A DNA stretch of 64,000 nt from Bretschneidera sinensis (GCA_023935145.1 CM043698.1:17239001-17303000); one strand, 5' to 3'. Counted from the stretch's first letter, positions 46,038-58,780 are shown. Made by a program: numbers and translations. The notes: a model not told the origin generated them from the sequence alone.

Positions 46038-46876
46038 TATAATGACCCATCTCAGGTTGGCCGCCTCCGAGATGGTGTCGTCACATTTTGAAATCCTAGC
46101 ACGACAAAAATACATCAGCTGAAATTAAAAATTTCATCAAATTCTTAACTCTTCTCAGAGAAGATACATCATCGTCCTCCTTTCAGAAACAATATATGCA
46201 TATAACAAAATGTATGAAAAGATTTTTATCACAAATTTTTCTTTCTTCTTTCTTATAATGTTTGAGGACTTGACAACGGGACTTACTTAAGGTAGTTACT
46301 CTGCTATCAGCTCTAAACTCTATCTGCCCTGCAAGCTGCCTGAAAATTTTCAACAATGAGTAGTGAGCTTCACAAGCTTGGTGAATTAAATTTACTAGAA
46401 TACTCGATTATATACTTCCAGTCACATCTTATAATTCAATCATAAACTTCTTCAAAATTTCAATCTTTCAACCTTTCTTTGAGTCCCCATGTGTTTAAAG
46501 AAAGAAAGTAATTTGAATTGAAGAAAGAAAGAAACCAAACAAGATTTGGTAGGAAAATAATAAAACAAACAAAAACAAAACCATTTTTATACTTAAGCGT
46601 CCCTTGCCACCGTGTTTGTATACATTTGGTGGTTAACATGCATTACTTGCATGTTTTATTGACAACACCTGCACATTCAGATGTTGTCCCACCTTTTTTT
46701 TTTTGCACTTTGCAACACATCTGGACGTTTCGTCCAGGTGTTTTCTCCTCTCTTTTTTCTTTTTCAAATGAATTATTTCATTCAATAGTAACTCTTTCAT
46801 GTATATATTATTTTAATTCCATGTAATATCTATCAAATCACTTTTTTACCCTCACTTTAATAACACGGGTGTTACG
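46038..46876 (-). mobile_element. Gypsy-type solo LTR, minus strand
   Basis: GTTAT lies on both sides (46033-46037 and 46877-46881). On the minus strand it starts CGTAACACCCGTG (TG altered to CG) and ends GGGTCATTATA, the same end as the LTR at 28994-36237. It is 839 bp with no coding part. Confidence 0.7.
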
Positions 46877-46958
46877 GTTATGCATCGTCTATTGTAATGC
46901 TTTGCAGAGTATGTTAAGTGAACAACATTCAATGCCATTGAATACTTGAAATGCTCAC

Positions 46959-47066
46959 ATCAAATTGGTATTTCTTCATGGCAGCTTTGGCCTGAAGAGA
47001 AATAAACGCAATTATGCAGACAAAGAGAAAGAAATGACCACAAAAGAAACTGTTGTGTTTTGCCAT
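46959..47066 (-). pseudogene. Laccase-like first exon, orphan
   Basis: The frame reads MAKHNSFFCGHFFLF, then a hydrophobic stretch ending in SLQAKA (signal peptide) and MKKYQFD, the start of mature plant laccases. A donor GTGAGC follows directly, at the usual first-intron position of laccase genes. A TATA box (complement of 47142-47148) places the transcript start near 47115, which favours this ATG over the one at 47120. No second exon was found leftward; an 839-bp solo LTR lies 80 bp on. The enzyme would be an apoplastic multicopper oxidase for lignin, but no copper site is encoded here. Confidence 0.5.
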
Positions 47067-47141
47067 TTTGTAGTTGCCTGAAACTTGTTGACCGTTAGCA
47101 TCTGTTAATGGATGAGACATAGAGAGTCAAGGTCTAATGGT

Positions 47142-47148
47142 TTTTATA
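47142..47148 (-). promoter_or_regulatory. TATA box of the laccase-like exon
   Basis: TATAAAA on the minus strand, 76 bp before the preferred ATG. Confidence 0.45.
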
Positions 47149-47289
47149 GTGCTTGAAAAAAGGTATCATCAGTTAGTTAAAACGAGAAGGGAGGTGTTGT
47201 TGAATTAGGTAGAAGCTGAGAAGAGAAAGAGGTTGTACATGAAAGCTTGTAAGCAATGTACTGTTAGAGACTTAAAAAAGAGTATAAGA

Positions 47290-47460
47290 GAAGACGAGAA
47301 AAGAATAGATTGAAAAGCCTTTGGTTTTAATTAGATTAATGAGATTGTAAGCATGATAGCTACAGTATAAAGTCTAAGAAAAGAAGAGACAAGAATAGAC
47401 TGAAAAGCCTCTGGTTTTAATTAGATTAATGAGATTGTAAGCATGAGAGCTACGTAAAGC
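47290..47460 (+). repeat. 90-bp tandem duplication
   Basis: TGAAAAGCCT followed by GGTTTTAATTAGATTAATGAG occurs at 47311 and 47401 with few changes. It lies in an otherwise unassigned spacer (47149-48264). Confidence 0.8.
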
Positions 47461-48550
47461 TAAACATACTCAGCTTTACTGTTAAGGAAAAGTGTTAGAA
47501 TTTACTAATGTCTTCTCTTCAGAACCCTGATTTTGGCTTCTCCTCTTTTTTCAAAGTAATTTTAAGTATTCCTTTCTCTACTTTCTAATTAGTTTGGACA
47601 TTTTTTTCAGCTGTGATTTGATAATTTTAAATTCAATTTGTGCTAGGAACTTTAATTATGTTTAATTAAATATACCCACTATTTTAACCTTGTTATGCTA
47701 CATATTCACTGAGTTGTTTAATAGTTAAAAGTGGTTGGGCTAACATGAAATAAAGGGAGATTTTCTTTCATATCTTGATGCTTTTTTATATATCCTTCTT
47801 ATCTTTAATCAAACAAGAACCTAGCTTATAAGCTTTTATTTTTAACTTAGTTTAGATTTAAAATCATACAGACTGTTAGGATGTTTATACTTGCAAGGAT
47901 AGATCATTTTAATGCTCTCTATATAACTGGAAGTTCTTTTGGTATGCTCCTAAACTGGGATAGAACTTGTTTTTCCCTATCATGTCTCTATCAAATAATA
48001 ATAGATATGGCCTACTTAACATCTCTACTTGTTTGTATATATAATAGTACTTCTTGAACTTCCTGAACTTACTATAAACTAGTATTTCATTATGTGTGTG
48101 ATGGGTTGCATACATCATGAAAAAAAATAGTTTAAGATTAGCCTGGTAAAGTAGTAGGAAAATAGTGCATAAAGCTAGGTAATAAGTAATTTATGCGTCA
48201 ATTGTGTTCTAAAATTTTTTATTGATTGAATTTCGCATGGAACCGCATGTATTTCAGCTGTGTGAAAGGTTGAGAAGGGAGAGATCCTGGAAGTTGAAAA
48301 TATTATAAGTGTAGAAGAGGCAGTTGCAATGTTTTTATTTATAATTTGCCACAATACAAGGAAAAGAATTATGGCAGATAGATTTCAGCACTCAACAGAG
48401 ACAGTTTCTAAGTGGTTTAACAAAGTCTTGATAGTTGTGTGCAGACTTGGAACTCAAATTATTCATCCCAGAAACCGAGGTGAAATTCAACTATTAATTG
48501 CTAGAATTCCTAATTGGTATCCTTATTTTAAGGTACATAGACACGCTAAC

Positions 48551-49250
48551 TAATGGGCACCATGGTGGACCGAGTCTTAAAGATCCCTTGCAAGTTCCAG
48601 ATGGGCCAATCACAAGGTCAATAGCTAAGAAGATCAATGAAGCAATGCAAAGATTGGTGCAATCCACTTGGGCCGAGCTTGCAAATTTATTGAGCAAGAC
48701 CCCAACAATCAAGATGGGCTAGAAATAAGAAGAACTAGCTTTAATCCATGTGATACAAGCTATAGAGGGGGGTGGCATAGCCTAGTGGTTTTGTGTAGAC
48801 TTTTTACGTTAAGTATATGCGTGTGGACATATTTTATGTTTCTATGGTTGTAGGCGTTTGGGCCTATTTAATTCATTAAGTGGACTTTATTTATTAGCTA
48901 TAGGTGTGTAGTTTAGGATATTTTGGGCTTGAAGATGTTCAGCCCATGTCTTTTAATTGATGTAGGCCTTATTCAGCCCTAGGGTTTCATGGAGGGGTTC
49001 AAAAACACTTGTAGCCGCATTTTGAGGAAAAGTTGAACGTGAATGAATTTTTCTTCATAGAGAGTTTTCAGTTTTCTTTCCTTTTTCTTGATTGAACTAA
49101 GAACTTATTAAAGGCAAATCCTTTGTGGTGTTCTCACCGAATCTAGGTTCTTGAAACAAGATTTCAGTGGGTTTAGATTATCTTGACTTGATTCTTGGCT
49201 TTTTTAGGTAAGTTTCAATTTGATTGTGGGTTCAAGGGATTTCCATCCCA
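48551..49250 (+). repeat. 5' LTR of the gypsy element
   Basis: It is homologous to 59973-60709. A GGGTTCAAGGGATTTCCATC unit is duplicated at its right end, up to about 49276 before the primer site. Confidence 0.85.
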
Positions 49251-50088
49251 TGGGTTCAAGGGATTTCCATCCATGGGTTCCCATTATTTGGTATCAAAGC
49301 TTAGGCTCCAAATCAGGCCTAATTTATCCTTTTTAATTCTTGCATTTGGGTTTTGTCTTACGTGTGCTCTAGGGTTTTCTATTCTGATCTGCGATTCCTT
49401 CTTCATTCTTGTTGATTTCGTGTATTCAGATCTGTGATTTTTACATTTGATTACTCTTGTACTTGATTCAAGAATTCAGATATGCGAATCCTTTAATAGA
49501 TTACATGAATCTTTGCTTTAATTTCCAGATCTGTAATCTTTGCTTTGATTCCGTCTATTTCTGTTTCTTGTTGTTGAAATCAGATAAGTCTTTTTCGAAA
49601 ATTGCAATTATTGTTGTTGTTTGTGACTGAATCTGTATTAAAAAAGAAAGAAAGAAAGAAAGAAAGAAGAAAGAAATTTCGAAACTTCCTGTTTGATATA
49701 CTTTGCAATCCGAAAATTGAAGTGATTTGGTGTTGATTGATCTTTATCTTCAAAGGGGTTGAATATATCATCTTTAGTATCTTGTTTCCTAACTGTTCTT
49801 TTTCTCATACAAATTCCTTGAGATCCGTGTCATTTTTATTCCTTTCTTGTTTCTTGAATCTATTGCTGGTTGGAATAATACAAGGTTATGTCTTGATTTA
49901 GTTCAACTAGTTCTTAAAGAACTTGAAAGGGAAAACATGTGAGGTAAAAGGAAAGAGTGGGTGAGAATAGTATTGGAAAAGGTCAAAAGAGTGAAACATG
50001 AGTGGAGTGACAATATTTAAGCGTAAGCACGTAAGGGAGTGTGTGAGGTTTTATTACTAATATTCTTGTTTTGCAACGCATTAAAAAT

Positions 50089-51165
50089 GCTTCATAAGAG
50101 TGACTCAACATCTAAGGAGGAGATGAATAATTCATTCTTTGTGTTGCAGGCCATGCAACAATAGTTTGAATAGTTTAATTTGGTGTTGGGGGAGGTAAGG
50201 GATAGGATGGATCAACAAGAGGTAATAATTAGAAATCTGCAATGTGGGCGAGATATGAAAAGACGTGAGCTTAGCATTGAAAATGATTATGAGAACGAAG
50301 AAGATGATGAGGATGAGGAAGATATAGCATCTAAAGTTGGAATTGGTGGAATGGGAAGATCTAGAGGAGGTAGGCATGGAAAAAGACCTAGGAGAAATCC
50401 AAGGGGTTGAGATGGGGTAGATAGGAACCTTGGGAGCATCAAAATGAAAATACCATCTTTCCAAGGTAGAATGACCCTGAAGTTTATTTAGAGTGAGAGA
50501 AGAAAATAGAGTTGATTTTTTATTATCACAATTATTCAGAGGAGAAAAAGGTGGAGTTAGCGGTAATTGAGTTCACTGATTATGAAATTATTTGGTGGGA
50601 TCATCTAGTGACCAATAGGAGGAGGAATCATGAGAGACCTGTAGAAACATGGGGTGAGTTGAAAGCTCTCTTGAGGCAGAGATTTGTACCTAGCCACTAC
50701 TATAGAAACCTCTACCAAAAATTACAAAACCTTACACAAGGGTCTAGGAGTGTAGAGGATTACCATAAGGAGATAAAGGTGGCTATGATTCGGGCTAACG
50801 TAGATGAGGATCGGAAGGCCAAAATGGCCAGATTTTTAAGTGGTTTAAATAAGGACATAACCAATGTAGTTTAGTTGTAGCATTATGTGGAGGTAGAAGA
50901 CATGGTGCAGATGGCTGTGAAGGTGGAGAGACAGTTAAAGAGAAAGGGGGCAACAAGGTATACTTCAGTTTCTAGTACTCCTTGGAAACCAAAGTGGGAT
51001 AGAAATGATCGAGTTTTAGTAAAGGGGAAGACAGAACCACTTAAAGGAAAAGATGAGGGAACTAGCAAGAACAAACCCAAGATAGATTTCCAACCTTCAA
51101 GAAATAAAGATATTAAATGTTTTAAATGTTTGGTTCATGGCACATCGCGTCTCAATGTCTAAACA
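50089..51165 (+). pseudogene. Gypsy gag remnant
   Basis: The region 50400-50880 carries MKIPSFQG and HNYSEEKKVELAVIEFTDYE, then WWDHLVTNRRRN, RFVPSHYYRNLYQKLQNLTQ and GSRSVEDYHKE, the core of a Retrotrans_gag domain. A coiled acidic region precedes it (50200-50330). A CFKC zinc knuckle at about 51117 breaks off by frameshift; GHIASQC-like codons continue in another frame. Stops at 50408, 50489 and 50872 and several frame changes are present. Confidence 0.75.
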
Positions 51166-51640
51166 AGCGGGTGATGGTTATGCGTGACACTGGGGAGGTG
51201 ATGACTGAGAGTGAGGATGACAGTGATGAGATGCCTGAGTTGGTCGATGCTAGTGATGATGATGGAGTGGAATACTCTGTAGAAGGTGAGTCTCTTGTTG
51301 CCAGGCATGCTCTCAATATGCAAATTAAGGTAGATGATATGGAGCAGCAGAGAGAGAACATATTTCATACTAGATGTTATGTAAACAACAAGGTGTGTAG
51401 TATGATTATAGATGGGGGAAGTTGCACCAACGTAACTAGTACCACCCTAGTTGAGAGGTTTAGCTTACCTTTACTGAAGCATCTTAGACCTTATAAGTTA
51501 CAGTGGTTGAATGAGTGTGGGGAGATCAAGGTCAATAAGCAGGTTTTGGTGGCTTTTACCATTGGGAGGTATAGTGATGAGGTGCTTTGTGAAGTAGTTC
51601 TTATGCATGCTGACCATATTTTGTTAGGGTGACCATGGTA
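51126..51640 (+). pseudogene. Gypsy protease remnant
   Basis: It holds CSMIIDGGSCTNVTSTTLVE, the aspartic protease motif (Asp-Gly-Gly) of this gypsy group, and ends at ADHILLG. The following GRPWQYDRR codons are split: CGA and CAG appear as TGA and TAG, and the Athila element enters after AGTAT. Confidence 0.75.
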
Positions 51641-51644
51641 GTAT

Positions 51645-52628
51645 TGATGAGTGCCAAATATTGTATATTTTGGCCACTTAATTTACATTTGTTAGCTTAA
51701 GAATTTGTTACTTTGAGTTGTTTTCGTTGTTTTTCAGGTTTACAAGCACTGGGAAAGGAGTTTCACTAAAATTGCCAGAATTGCCTGTACAGATCAGCCA
51801 TTTTTGTGGATTTTACTGTATTGATTCAGGAAGAACTAGGAGATGAGCCATATATGCTTGGAAATATCCGGAAGTCTATTTTCTAAGGGATTTTACGGCT
51901 TGTAAAAATGATTTTTCTAGAGAAAGTTATGACAATTTTAGTAGACAAGGGTCAAGCTGAAGATGTCTAGTGCGATCGATCGCACCAGACTTGCGATCGA
52001 TCGCAAGTGCGCACTCGCAAATCCCACATCGGTTAAAAATGCTTTGTAGTGCGCTAGTATGCGATCGATCGCACCAGACTGCGATCTATCGCACTTGGGC
52101 AGTATCCCACATCGAATCTGCAACCCATTATGCTCCGAGACTCCCCCTATAAAAGCACCATCTCACTTCATCATTCGGGGTGCAATTCCTGGGCCATTTG
52201 GTGTAGTTCGGTGGACGTCTGCTGGCATTCTGGTGGACCCTGAAGGCTTTGCTACCACGAGGGGAAGCGCCGCCCAACATCGAGTGGAATTTCTCCCATG
52301 TATAGTAATTTATTTCTTTTTATTTAGTTTTAAAGTTTAATGTTTAGCACTTGTATTGTGAACTCTAGTTTCATAATTATGATAGGCTAAAATCTTCAGC
52401 TAAAGTTGAAGATGAAGCATTTCCTTTGTTTAGCATTATATTTTCATATTTGCGCATAACAATTCTGATGTTTTTAGTATAAATGTTCTGTTCAATTATT
52501 TGAGTAGATCTTATGATTGATTGCTTTTAGTTGTTAAATTGGATATTCCTTGTGTTTCATCTGATGGATACATCAAATCGTTTTTGATTAAATTAGACTT
52601 TCTTTGTGATTTGTTAAAAGCAGATAAC
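51645..52628 (+). repeat. Athila 5' LTR, 3'-truncated
   Basis: It is colinear with 54879-55860. It holds TGCGATCGATCGCA palindromes (51971, 52060), a 16-bp TTGCGATCGATCGCAA (51991) and a TATA box CCCTATAAAAGC at about 52146. Confidence 0.85.
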
Positions 52629-52690
52629 CTAAAGCGCCTTACCCTGAGAGACTACAAGCACCTAAGAAAAGAGGGCAGTCTGGGGACATT

Positions 52691-53506
52691 GTGGAGGCAT
52701 GCTTTGCTCAGTTTGAAGAAGATTTGGATTCGGATAAGCTACTTGAGCAAGCAAATTCTATCTTGGAGTTTGCTCCTTGGGAGAGCAATAAGACGAAGGA
52801 GACTGTGGGTGAATCAAACATTGAGGACCCCCTGGAGGCATGCTTTGCTCAGTTCGGAGAGGATTTGGATTTAGATAAGTTGCTTGAGCAAGCAAATGCT
52901 ACTTTGGAGTCTGCTCCTCAGAAGAGCAGTGAGACGGAGGAGACCACAACACCTGAACCACCCAAGAAGGAACTTAAGCCTTTACCGAACAATCTTAAGT
53001 ATAAGTTCCTAGTTCTAGCAGTTCCTTTGCCTGTGATTATAGCTTCAGATTTGGTTGAGGCTCAAGAGGATAAATTAGTTGACATTTTAAAAGAGCACAA
53101 GGAAGCTATCGGCTGGACTATTGAGGATGTTAAGAGAATCAGCCCCTCGATGGTGATGCCCAAGTTATGTTTGGAAGAGAATGTCAAGCCATCGAGGGAG
53201 CCACAAAGAAGGCTCAACCCAGCTATGCAAGAGGTTGTGAGTATTGAAGTGATTAAGCTGTTTGATGCAGTGATCAATTATCCAATCTCTGTTAGCAAGT
53301 GGGTGAGCCCGATTCATGTTGTGCCCAAGCGGGCTGGAGTGACGGTAGTGAAGAATAAGGACGATGAGTTGGTGCCAACTCGTGTGCAGTCAGGATGGAG
53401 AGTGAGTATAGACTACCGTAAGTTGACTGCTGCCACAAAGAATGATCATTTTCCACTACCATTTATTGATCAGATGGTGGAGCGTTTAGCTGGGCACGAT
53501 TACTAA
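52691..53506 (+). pseudogene. Athila pol fragment, N-terminal RT
   Basis: A 271-codon frame. Two repeats of EACFAQF-EDLD-DKLLEQAN (1-85) are followed by ELKPLPNNLKYKFL, AIGWTIEDVKRISPS, KPSREPQRRLNPAMQEVV, SKWVSPIHVVPKRAGVTVV and GWRVSIDYRKL, ending FIDQMVERLAGHDY. These are the conserved start of Athila RT. The frame stops at 53506 before the catalytic YVDD region, which is deleted; what follows is the 3' untranslated part. It cannot make an active enzyme. Confidence 0.85.
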
Positions 53507-54878
53507 TATTGGGTCTAGCTGAAGACGTTAAACTTAGCGCTCATGAGAGGCACCCCACAGTTTATCCTTTCTGTTTATTTATTATTTTACAGATTTATGA
53601 TTAATGTTTGTTTCCAGTATTTTTGTTTTCCAGTCATTATTTTTCAGGGACAACACGTATTTCAGTTCAAGTTTGGGGGTATACTAGGAGCCATACCAGT
53701 CCAGATAGTTTTTCATATCCCAGGTCATCTTTTTCCATATTATTCACACATTGGGGTCAATGTGCAATTTAAGTTTGGGGGTATGAGAGACACATTTCAC
53801 ACACTTTGTCCTAATTTGTTGTTGTTTTTTAGTGAAGATAAATGCATGTTCATGTTCGTCTGAAAATTTTGGTTGACTTGAAAAATTGTGATGTAGTTTC
53901 ATTGGTGAGCTTAAAAATTTTGAACACATGATCTGATGATAGAGTTTTAAACCTTAGTTACTTACTTTAGGCATTCGAGAATTCACATGTTTGATCTAAT
54001 GTAACACGAGCACAGTAGCACATATTTGTGTGAGGTATGACATGTGATTTTAATGTGCATATTTCCTTATCTTAACTGAAACTGGATGACTTGTTGGATA
54101 AACACTTGGGCATAGAAAAGCATGAAAAAAAAAGAAAAAATAATAATCATCATCAATAAACTTTCCACTGAGTAACTGGACCTTTTGCCTCAGTAAGCAG
54201 TGAGTGTTCACGTCAAAAGGTGGAAATTTTATTCATAATGATCATTGCAAAACTTTCTGCTGAGTAACTAGACCTCTTGCCTCAGTAAGCAGTGAGTGTT
54301 CACGTCAAAAGGTGAAATTTTTTTTTGGTAGCATTAAGGTCAGTTCAGTTTCGTAGCCTTTTTGACTTGAGTTAGTAAGTCCTTAGGGGTGTCTTTACAC
54401 CTAATGCCCTAAAAACATCCGGTTTGGGAGTCATTGACTCAACACTCATTACATGGGTCAATTAAAAAGGTTGAGGGAACTAAACATAGCAAAGCCTTAT
54501 TAAAAAAAAGAAAATAATAATCAAACTATGCCATTGTTGTTCATTCTGATGAGAAATTCTGTGAATCTTGAGACATGGAGACATTGTACATTGAAGTTAT
54601 TTGGAAACTTTATCTGTATATGCTAATTCACTTTACACTGATTCATGCTTGTGATGTCTTAGCCTGCCTCTTGTAAGTAATTAGGTTTTAAAATTGCTAT
54701 TCATTGCGAAGATGAGTTATATTTTTAAGCTTGCTCATGAATGAATATCATGGTTTTGAGTGCTCCTTAAATTTTTGGATACCATGAGTGATGAACTTAT
54801 TTTTATGTTCTTTGTTTTTCATTTAGTTTTTGATTTTGTTTTGCTAAGGGACTAGCAAAATGTAAGTTTGGGGGTATT
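53507..54878 (+). other. Athila 3' untranslated region
   Basis: No frame is seen. It contains a local repeat (54150-54240 and 54245-54320, ACTTTCTGCTGAGTAACT type) and three AAGTTTGGGGGTAT-like purine tracts. Confidence 0.6.
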
Positions 54879-56204
54879 TGATGAGTACCAAATATTGCAT
54901 ATTTTGACCACTTAATTTACATTTGTTAGCTTAAGAATTTGTTACTTTGAGTTGTTTTCGTTGTTTTTCAGGTTTACAAGCACTGGGAAAGGAGTTTCAC
55001 TAAAATTGCTAGAATTGCTTGTACAGATAAGCTATTTTTGTGGATTTTACTGTATATGTTCAGGAAGAACTAGAAGATCAGCCATATATGCTTGGAAAGA
55101 TCCGGAAGTCTATTTTCTGAGAGATTTTACGGCTTGTAAAAATGATTTTTCTAGAGAAAGTTATGACAGTTTTAGTAGATAAGGGTCAAGATGAAGATGT
55201 CTAGTGCGATCGATCGCACCAGACTTGCGATTGATCGCAAATGCGCACTCGCATATCCCACATCGGTTAAAAATGCTTTGTAGTGTGCCAGTATGCGATC
55301 GATCGCACCAGACTACGATTGATCGCACCAGACTGCGATCGATCGCACTCGGGTAGTATCCCACATCGAATCTGCAACCCATTGTGCTCCGGGACTCCCC
55401 CTATAAAAGCATCATCTCACTTCATCATTCGGGGTGCAATTCCTGGGCCATTTGGTGTAATCCGGTGGATGTCTGCTGGCATTCTGGTGGACCCTGAAGG
55501 CTTTGCTACCATGAGGGGAAGTGCCGCCCAACAGCGAGTGAAATTTCTCCCATGTATAGTAATTTATTTCTTTTTATTTAGTTTTAAAGTTTAATGTTTA
55601 GTACTTGTATTGTGAGAGGCTAAAATCTTCAGCTAAGGTTGAAGATGAAGCATTTCCTTTGTTTAGCATTATATTTTCAGATTTGCGCATAACAATTCTG
55701 ATGTTTTTAGTATAAATGTTCTGTTCAATTATTTGAGTAGATCTTATGATTGATTGCTTTTAGTTGTTAAATTGGATATTCTTTGTGTTTCATCTGATGG
55801 ATACATTGAATCATTTTTGATTAAATTGAATTTCCTTTGTGATTTGTTAAAAGCGGATACATTGGATGCTTTTGGTTTAATTGGGATATTCGATGTTTTT
55901 TTTTAAAGTTGGATTCATGGAATTTTTTGATTACTTTTATATAGAACATGAAAATATATGTTTTACTCTGGTGAGGTGGATTCAGAAACCTTAGTCTATT
56001 TATCATTTGCTTTAAAAACAATTAGGTTTAAGTTTATATTTCTTTGCACAATATATTACAAAATTCGGAACTAGGTTAAAATAGGGTTAGTTTAGATAAA
56101 ATTATATTTTCACAACGTAATTCCCTGTGGATTCGATCTCGCACTTGCACAACACTATATTGCAAACGACTCATGCACTTGCGAGTAATTTAAAACTCAC
56201 AATA
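54879..56204 (+). repeat. Athila 3' LTR, 1326 bp
   Basis: It starts TGATGAGTACC. It has one more palindromic unit (55290-55350) than the 5' LTR. The end region GTAATTCCCTGTGGATTCGA is typical of Athila LTR ends. Confidence 0.85.
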
Positions 56205-57400
56205 AGTATGATAGGAGGGTGATTCATAACGGGTTTAGGAATAGATACAACTTTTTAAAGGATGGAAAAACAATCAAGCTTCCTCCTTTAACCCCAAAAT
56301 AGGTCTATAAGGACCAACTGAAGCTGAAAAGTGAGATTGAGCAAAAAAGAAAGGGTGAGGCCGAAACACAAGAAAGAAAAATGAGTGAAAAGAAAAATAA
56401 GGGTGAGGACAAAACCTAAAGAAAAAGAGAGGGTGGAAAAGAAAATAGAGAGATGGCTGAGAATACAGAAAAGAGAGTGGATCCACGAGGGAAAAAAGAA
56501 AGAGAACCTGCAGAGAGAAAATGAAAGACAAAGATGAGTTTTTAGGCAAAAAAGAGTGAGGTTAAAAGGGCCTTCTTAGCAGATTAGCCTACGATTTTTC
56601 TTGTTTACAAAGAATCTTATCTTAATCTTAATGAAACTAAGCAATATCTTCCTAGTTTGGTTGTTTCTTTGTTGCAGGAGTTCGAGGATGTATTTCCGGA
56701 GAAGATGCCGAGTGAGTTGCCACTTGTTAGAGGCATTGAGCATCAAATTGATTTCGTACCTAGAGTCGTTATTCCAAACCGACCAGCCTATAGGAGTAAT
56801 CCGGAGGAGACAAAAGAGCTTCAAAAGCAAGTTGAATATTTGATGAGAAAGGGCTACGTGAGGGAGAGCATGAGCCCATGTGCAGTACCAGTGCTACTAG
56901 TGCCAAAAAAGGATGGGACTTGGAGGATGTGCGTTGATTGCAGAGCGGTCAACAATATTACGGTAAAGTATCGTCATCCCATTCCTGGATTAGATGATAT
57001 ACTTGATGAATTGCATCGCTCATCTATTTTCAGTAAAATAGATCTTAAAAATGGGTACCATCAAATTAGAATGAAAGAGGGAGATGAATGGAAAACTGCT
57101 TTTAAGACTAAATATGGACTTTATGAATGGTTAGTTATGCCATTTGGACTTATAAATGCGCCTAGTACTTTCATGAGATTAATGAACCATGTATTACGTG
57201 CGTTCATAGGCAAATTTGTAGTCGTGTACTTTGATGATATCCTAGTGTACAACAAGAAGTTAGATGAACATATTGAGCATTTGAGATGTTTGTTCGATGT
57301 GAAAAGTTGTATGTTAATTTTAAGAAATGTACATTTTGCATGAAAAAAAGTTGTTTTTCTTGGTTATATTGTTAGCATAAAAGGTATTAAGGTGGATGAA
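56205..57400 (+). pseudogene. Gypsy reverse transcriptase remnant
   Basis: After the PR-RT linker (YDRRVIHNGFRNRYNFLK, 56208-56260, then a Lys/Glu-rich stretch), 56657-57343 encodes PRVVIPNRPAYRSNPEETKE, PVLLVPKKDGTWRMCVD, FSKIDLKNGYHQIRMKEGDE and VVYFDDILVYNK. The last is the catalytic F/YxDD box, intact. The frame shifts near 57300, so the thumb region continues in another frame. Confidence 0.82.
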
Positions 57401-58780
57401 GAGAAAGTGAAGGCCATCAAGGAGTGGCCAACGCCTAAAAGCATCACTAAGGTAAGAAGCTTTCATGGTTTAGCTAGCTTTTATAGGCATTTTGTTAAGG
57501 ATTTTAGCACCATTGCTGCACCACTCACTAAAATAATTAAAAAAATGTTGGATTTCATTTGGGGATTGATCAAGCGAATGCATTTGTTACTATTAAAGAA
57601 AGGTTATGTTATGCACCTGTGTTAGCATTACCTGACTTTAACAAAACTTTTGAGATTGAATGTGATGCCTCAGGAATATGAATTGGAGCTGTTTTGATGC
57701 AGGATAGGCGACCCATAGCTTTCTTCACTGAGAAGCTAAATGGGGCAGCCCTGAATTTCTCCACTTATGACAAAGAATTTTATGCTCTTGTTCGCGTTCT
57801 AGAGACGTGGCAATACTATTTTTGGCCTAAGGAGTTTGTGATCCACACCGATCATGAATCATTGAAGCATCTCAAGGGTTAAGGTAAATTAAATAAGAGG
57901 CATGCTAGATGGATGGAATACATCGAGACCTTTCCTTATGTCATCTGTTACAAGCAAGGTAAGGAGAACATTGTTGTTGATGCTTTATCATGGAGGTATG
58001 TACTTCTTACTTCTATGAGTGCTAAAATACTTGGGTTTGAATATGTGAAAGATGTGTAGGCCAATGATGCTGATTTTTTTTATATTTGTATGGCGTGTGA
58101 TAAAGCAGCATTTGGTAAGTTTTACAAGCATGATGGTTACTTGATTAAAGAAAACAAATGTTGGATTTTATATGTATATAGGCATTTTGTTAAGGATTTT
58201 AGCACCATTGTTGCACCACTCACTAAAATAATTAAAAAAATGTTGGATTTCATTGGGGGATTGATCAAGCAAATGCATTTGTTACTATTAAAGAAAGGTT
58301 ATGTTATGCACCTGTGTTAGCATTACCTGACTTTAACAAAACTTTTGAGATTGAATGTGATGCCTCAGGAATATGAATTGGAGCTGTTTTGATGCAGGAT
58401 AGGCGGCTCATAGCTTTCTTCAGTGAGAAGCTAAATGGGGCAGCCCTGAATTACTCCACTTATGACAAAGAATTTTATGCTCTTTTTTTCGCTCTAGAGA
58501 CGTGGCAGTACTATTTTTGGCCTAAGGAGTTTGTGATCCACACCGATCATGAATCATTGAAGCATCTCAAGGGTTAAGGTAAATTAAATAAGAGACATGC
58601 TAGATGGATGGAATACATTGAGACCTTTCCTTATGTCATCTGTTACAAGCAAGGTAAGGAGAACATTGTTGTTGATGCTTTATCACGGAGGTATGTACTT
58701 CTTACTTCTATGAGTGCTAAAATGCTTGGGTTTGAATATGTGAAAGATATGTAGGCCAATGATGCTGATTTTTTTTATAT
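57392..58780 (+). pseudogene. Gypsy RNase H region, tandemly duplicated
   Basis: Each copy has [12 protein letters not shown] or its equivalent, [35 protein letters not shown] and [13 protein letters not shown]. Stops after DASGI and HLKG break both copies in the same way, so those lesions are older than the duplication. Confidence 0.78.

Larger units (their letters stand above)
51645..56204 (+). mobile_element. Athila-type LTR element, internally deleted, nested in the gypsy element
   Basis: It is flanked by AGTAT on both sides (51640-51644 and 56205-56209), splitting the WQYDRR codons of the host element. The left LTR (51645 to about 52628) has lost its 3' third, together with the primer site and gag. 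The right LTR (54879-56204) is complete. AAGTTTGGGGGTAT before the right LTR is the purine tract, and similar copies lie at 53670 and 53770. The element begins TGATGAGT and ends CTCACAATA. Confidence 0.82.

Noticed and set aside
46518..46826. 102-codon frame
   Set aside because: It lies inside the minus-strand solo LTR, with no similarity.
56274..56549. Phe/Ser-rich minus-strand frame
   Set aside because: It is the reverse of the Lys/Glu-rich gypsy PR-RT linker.
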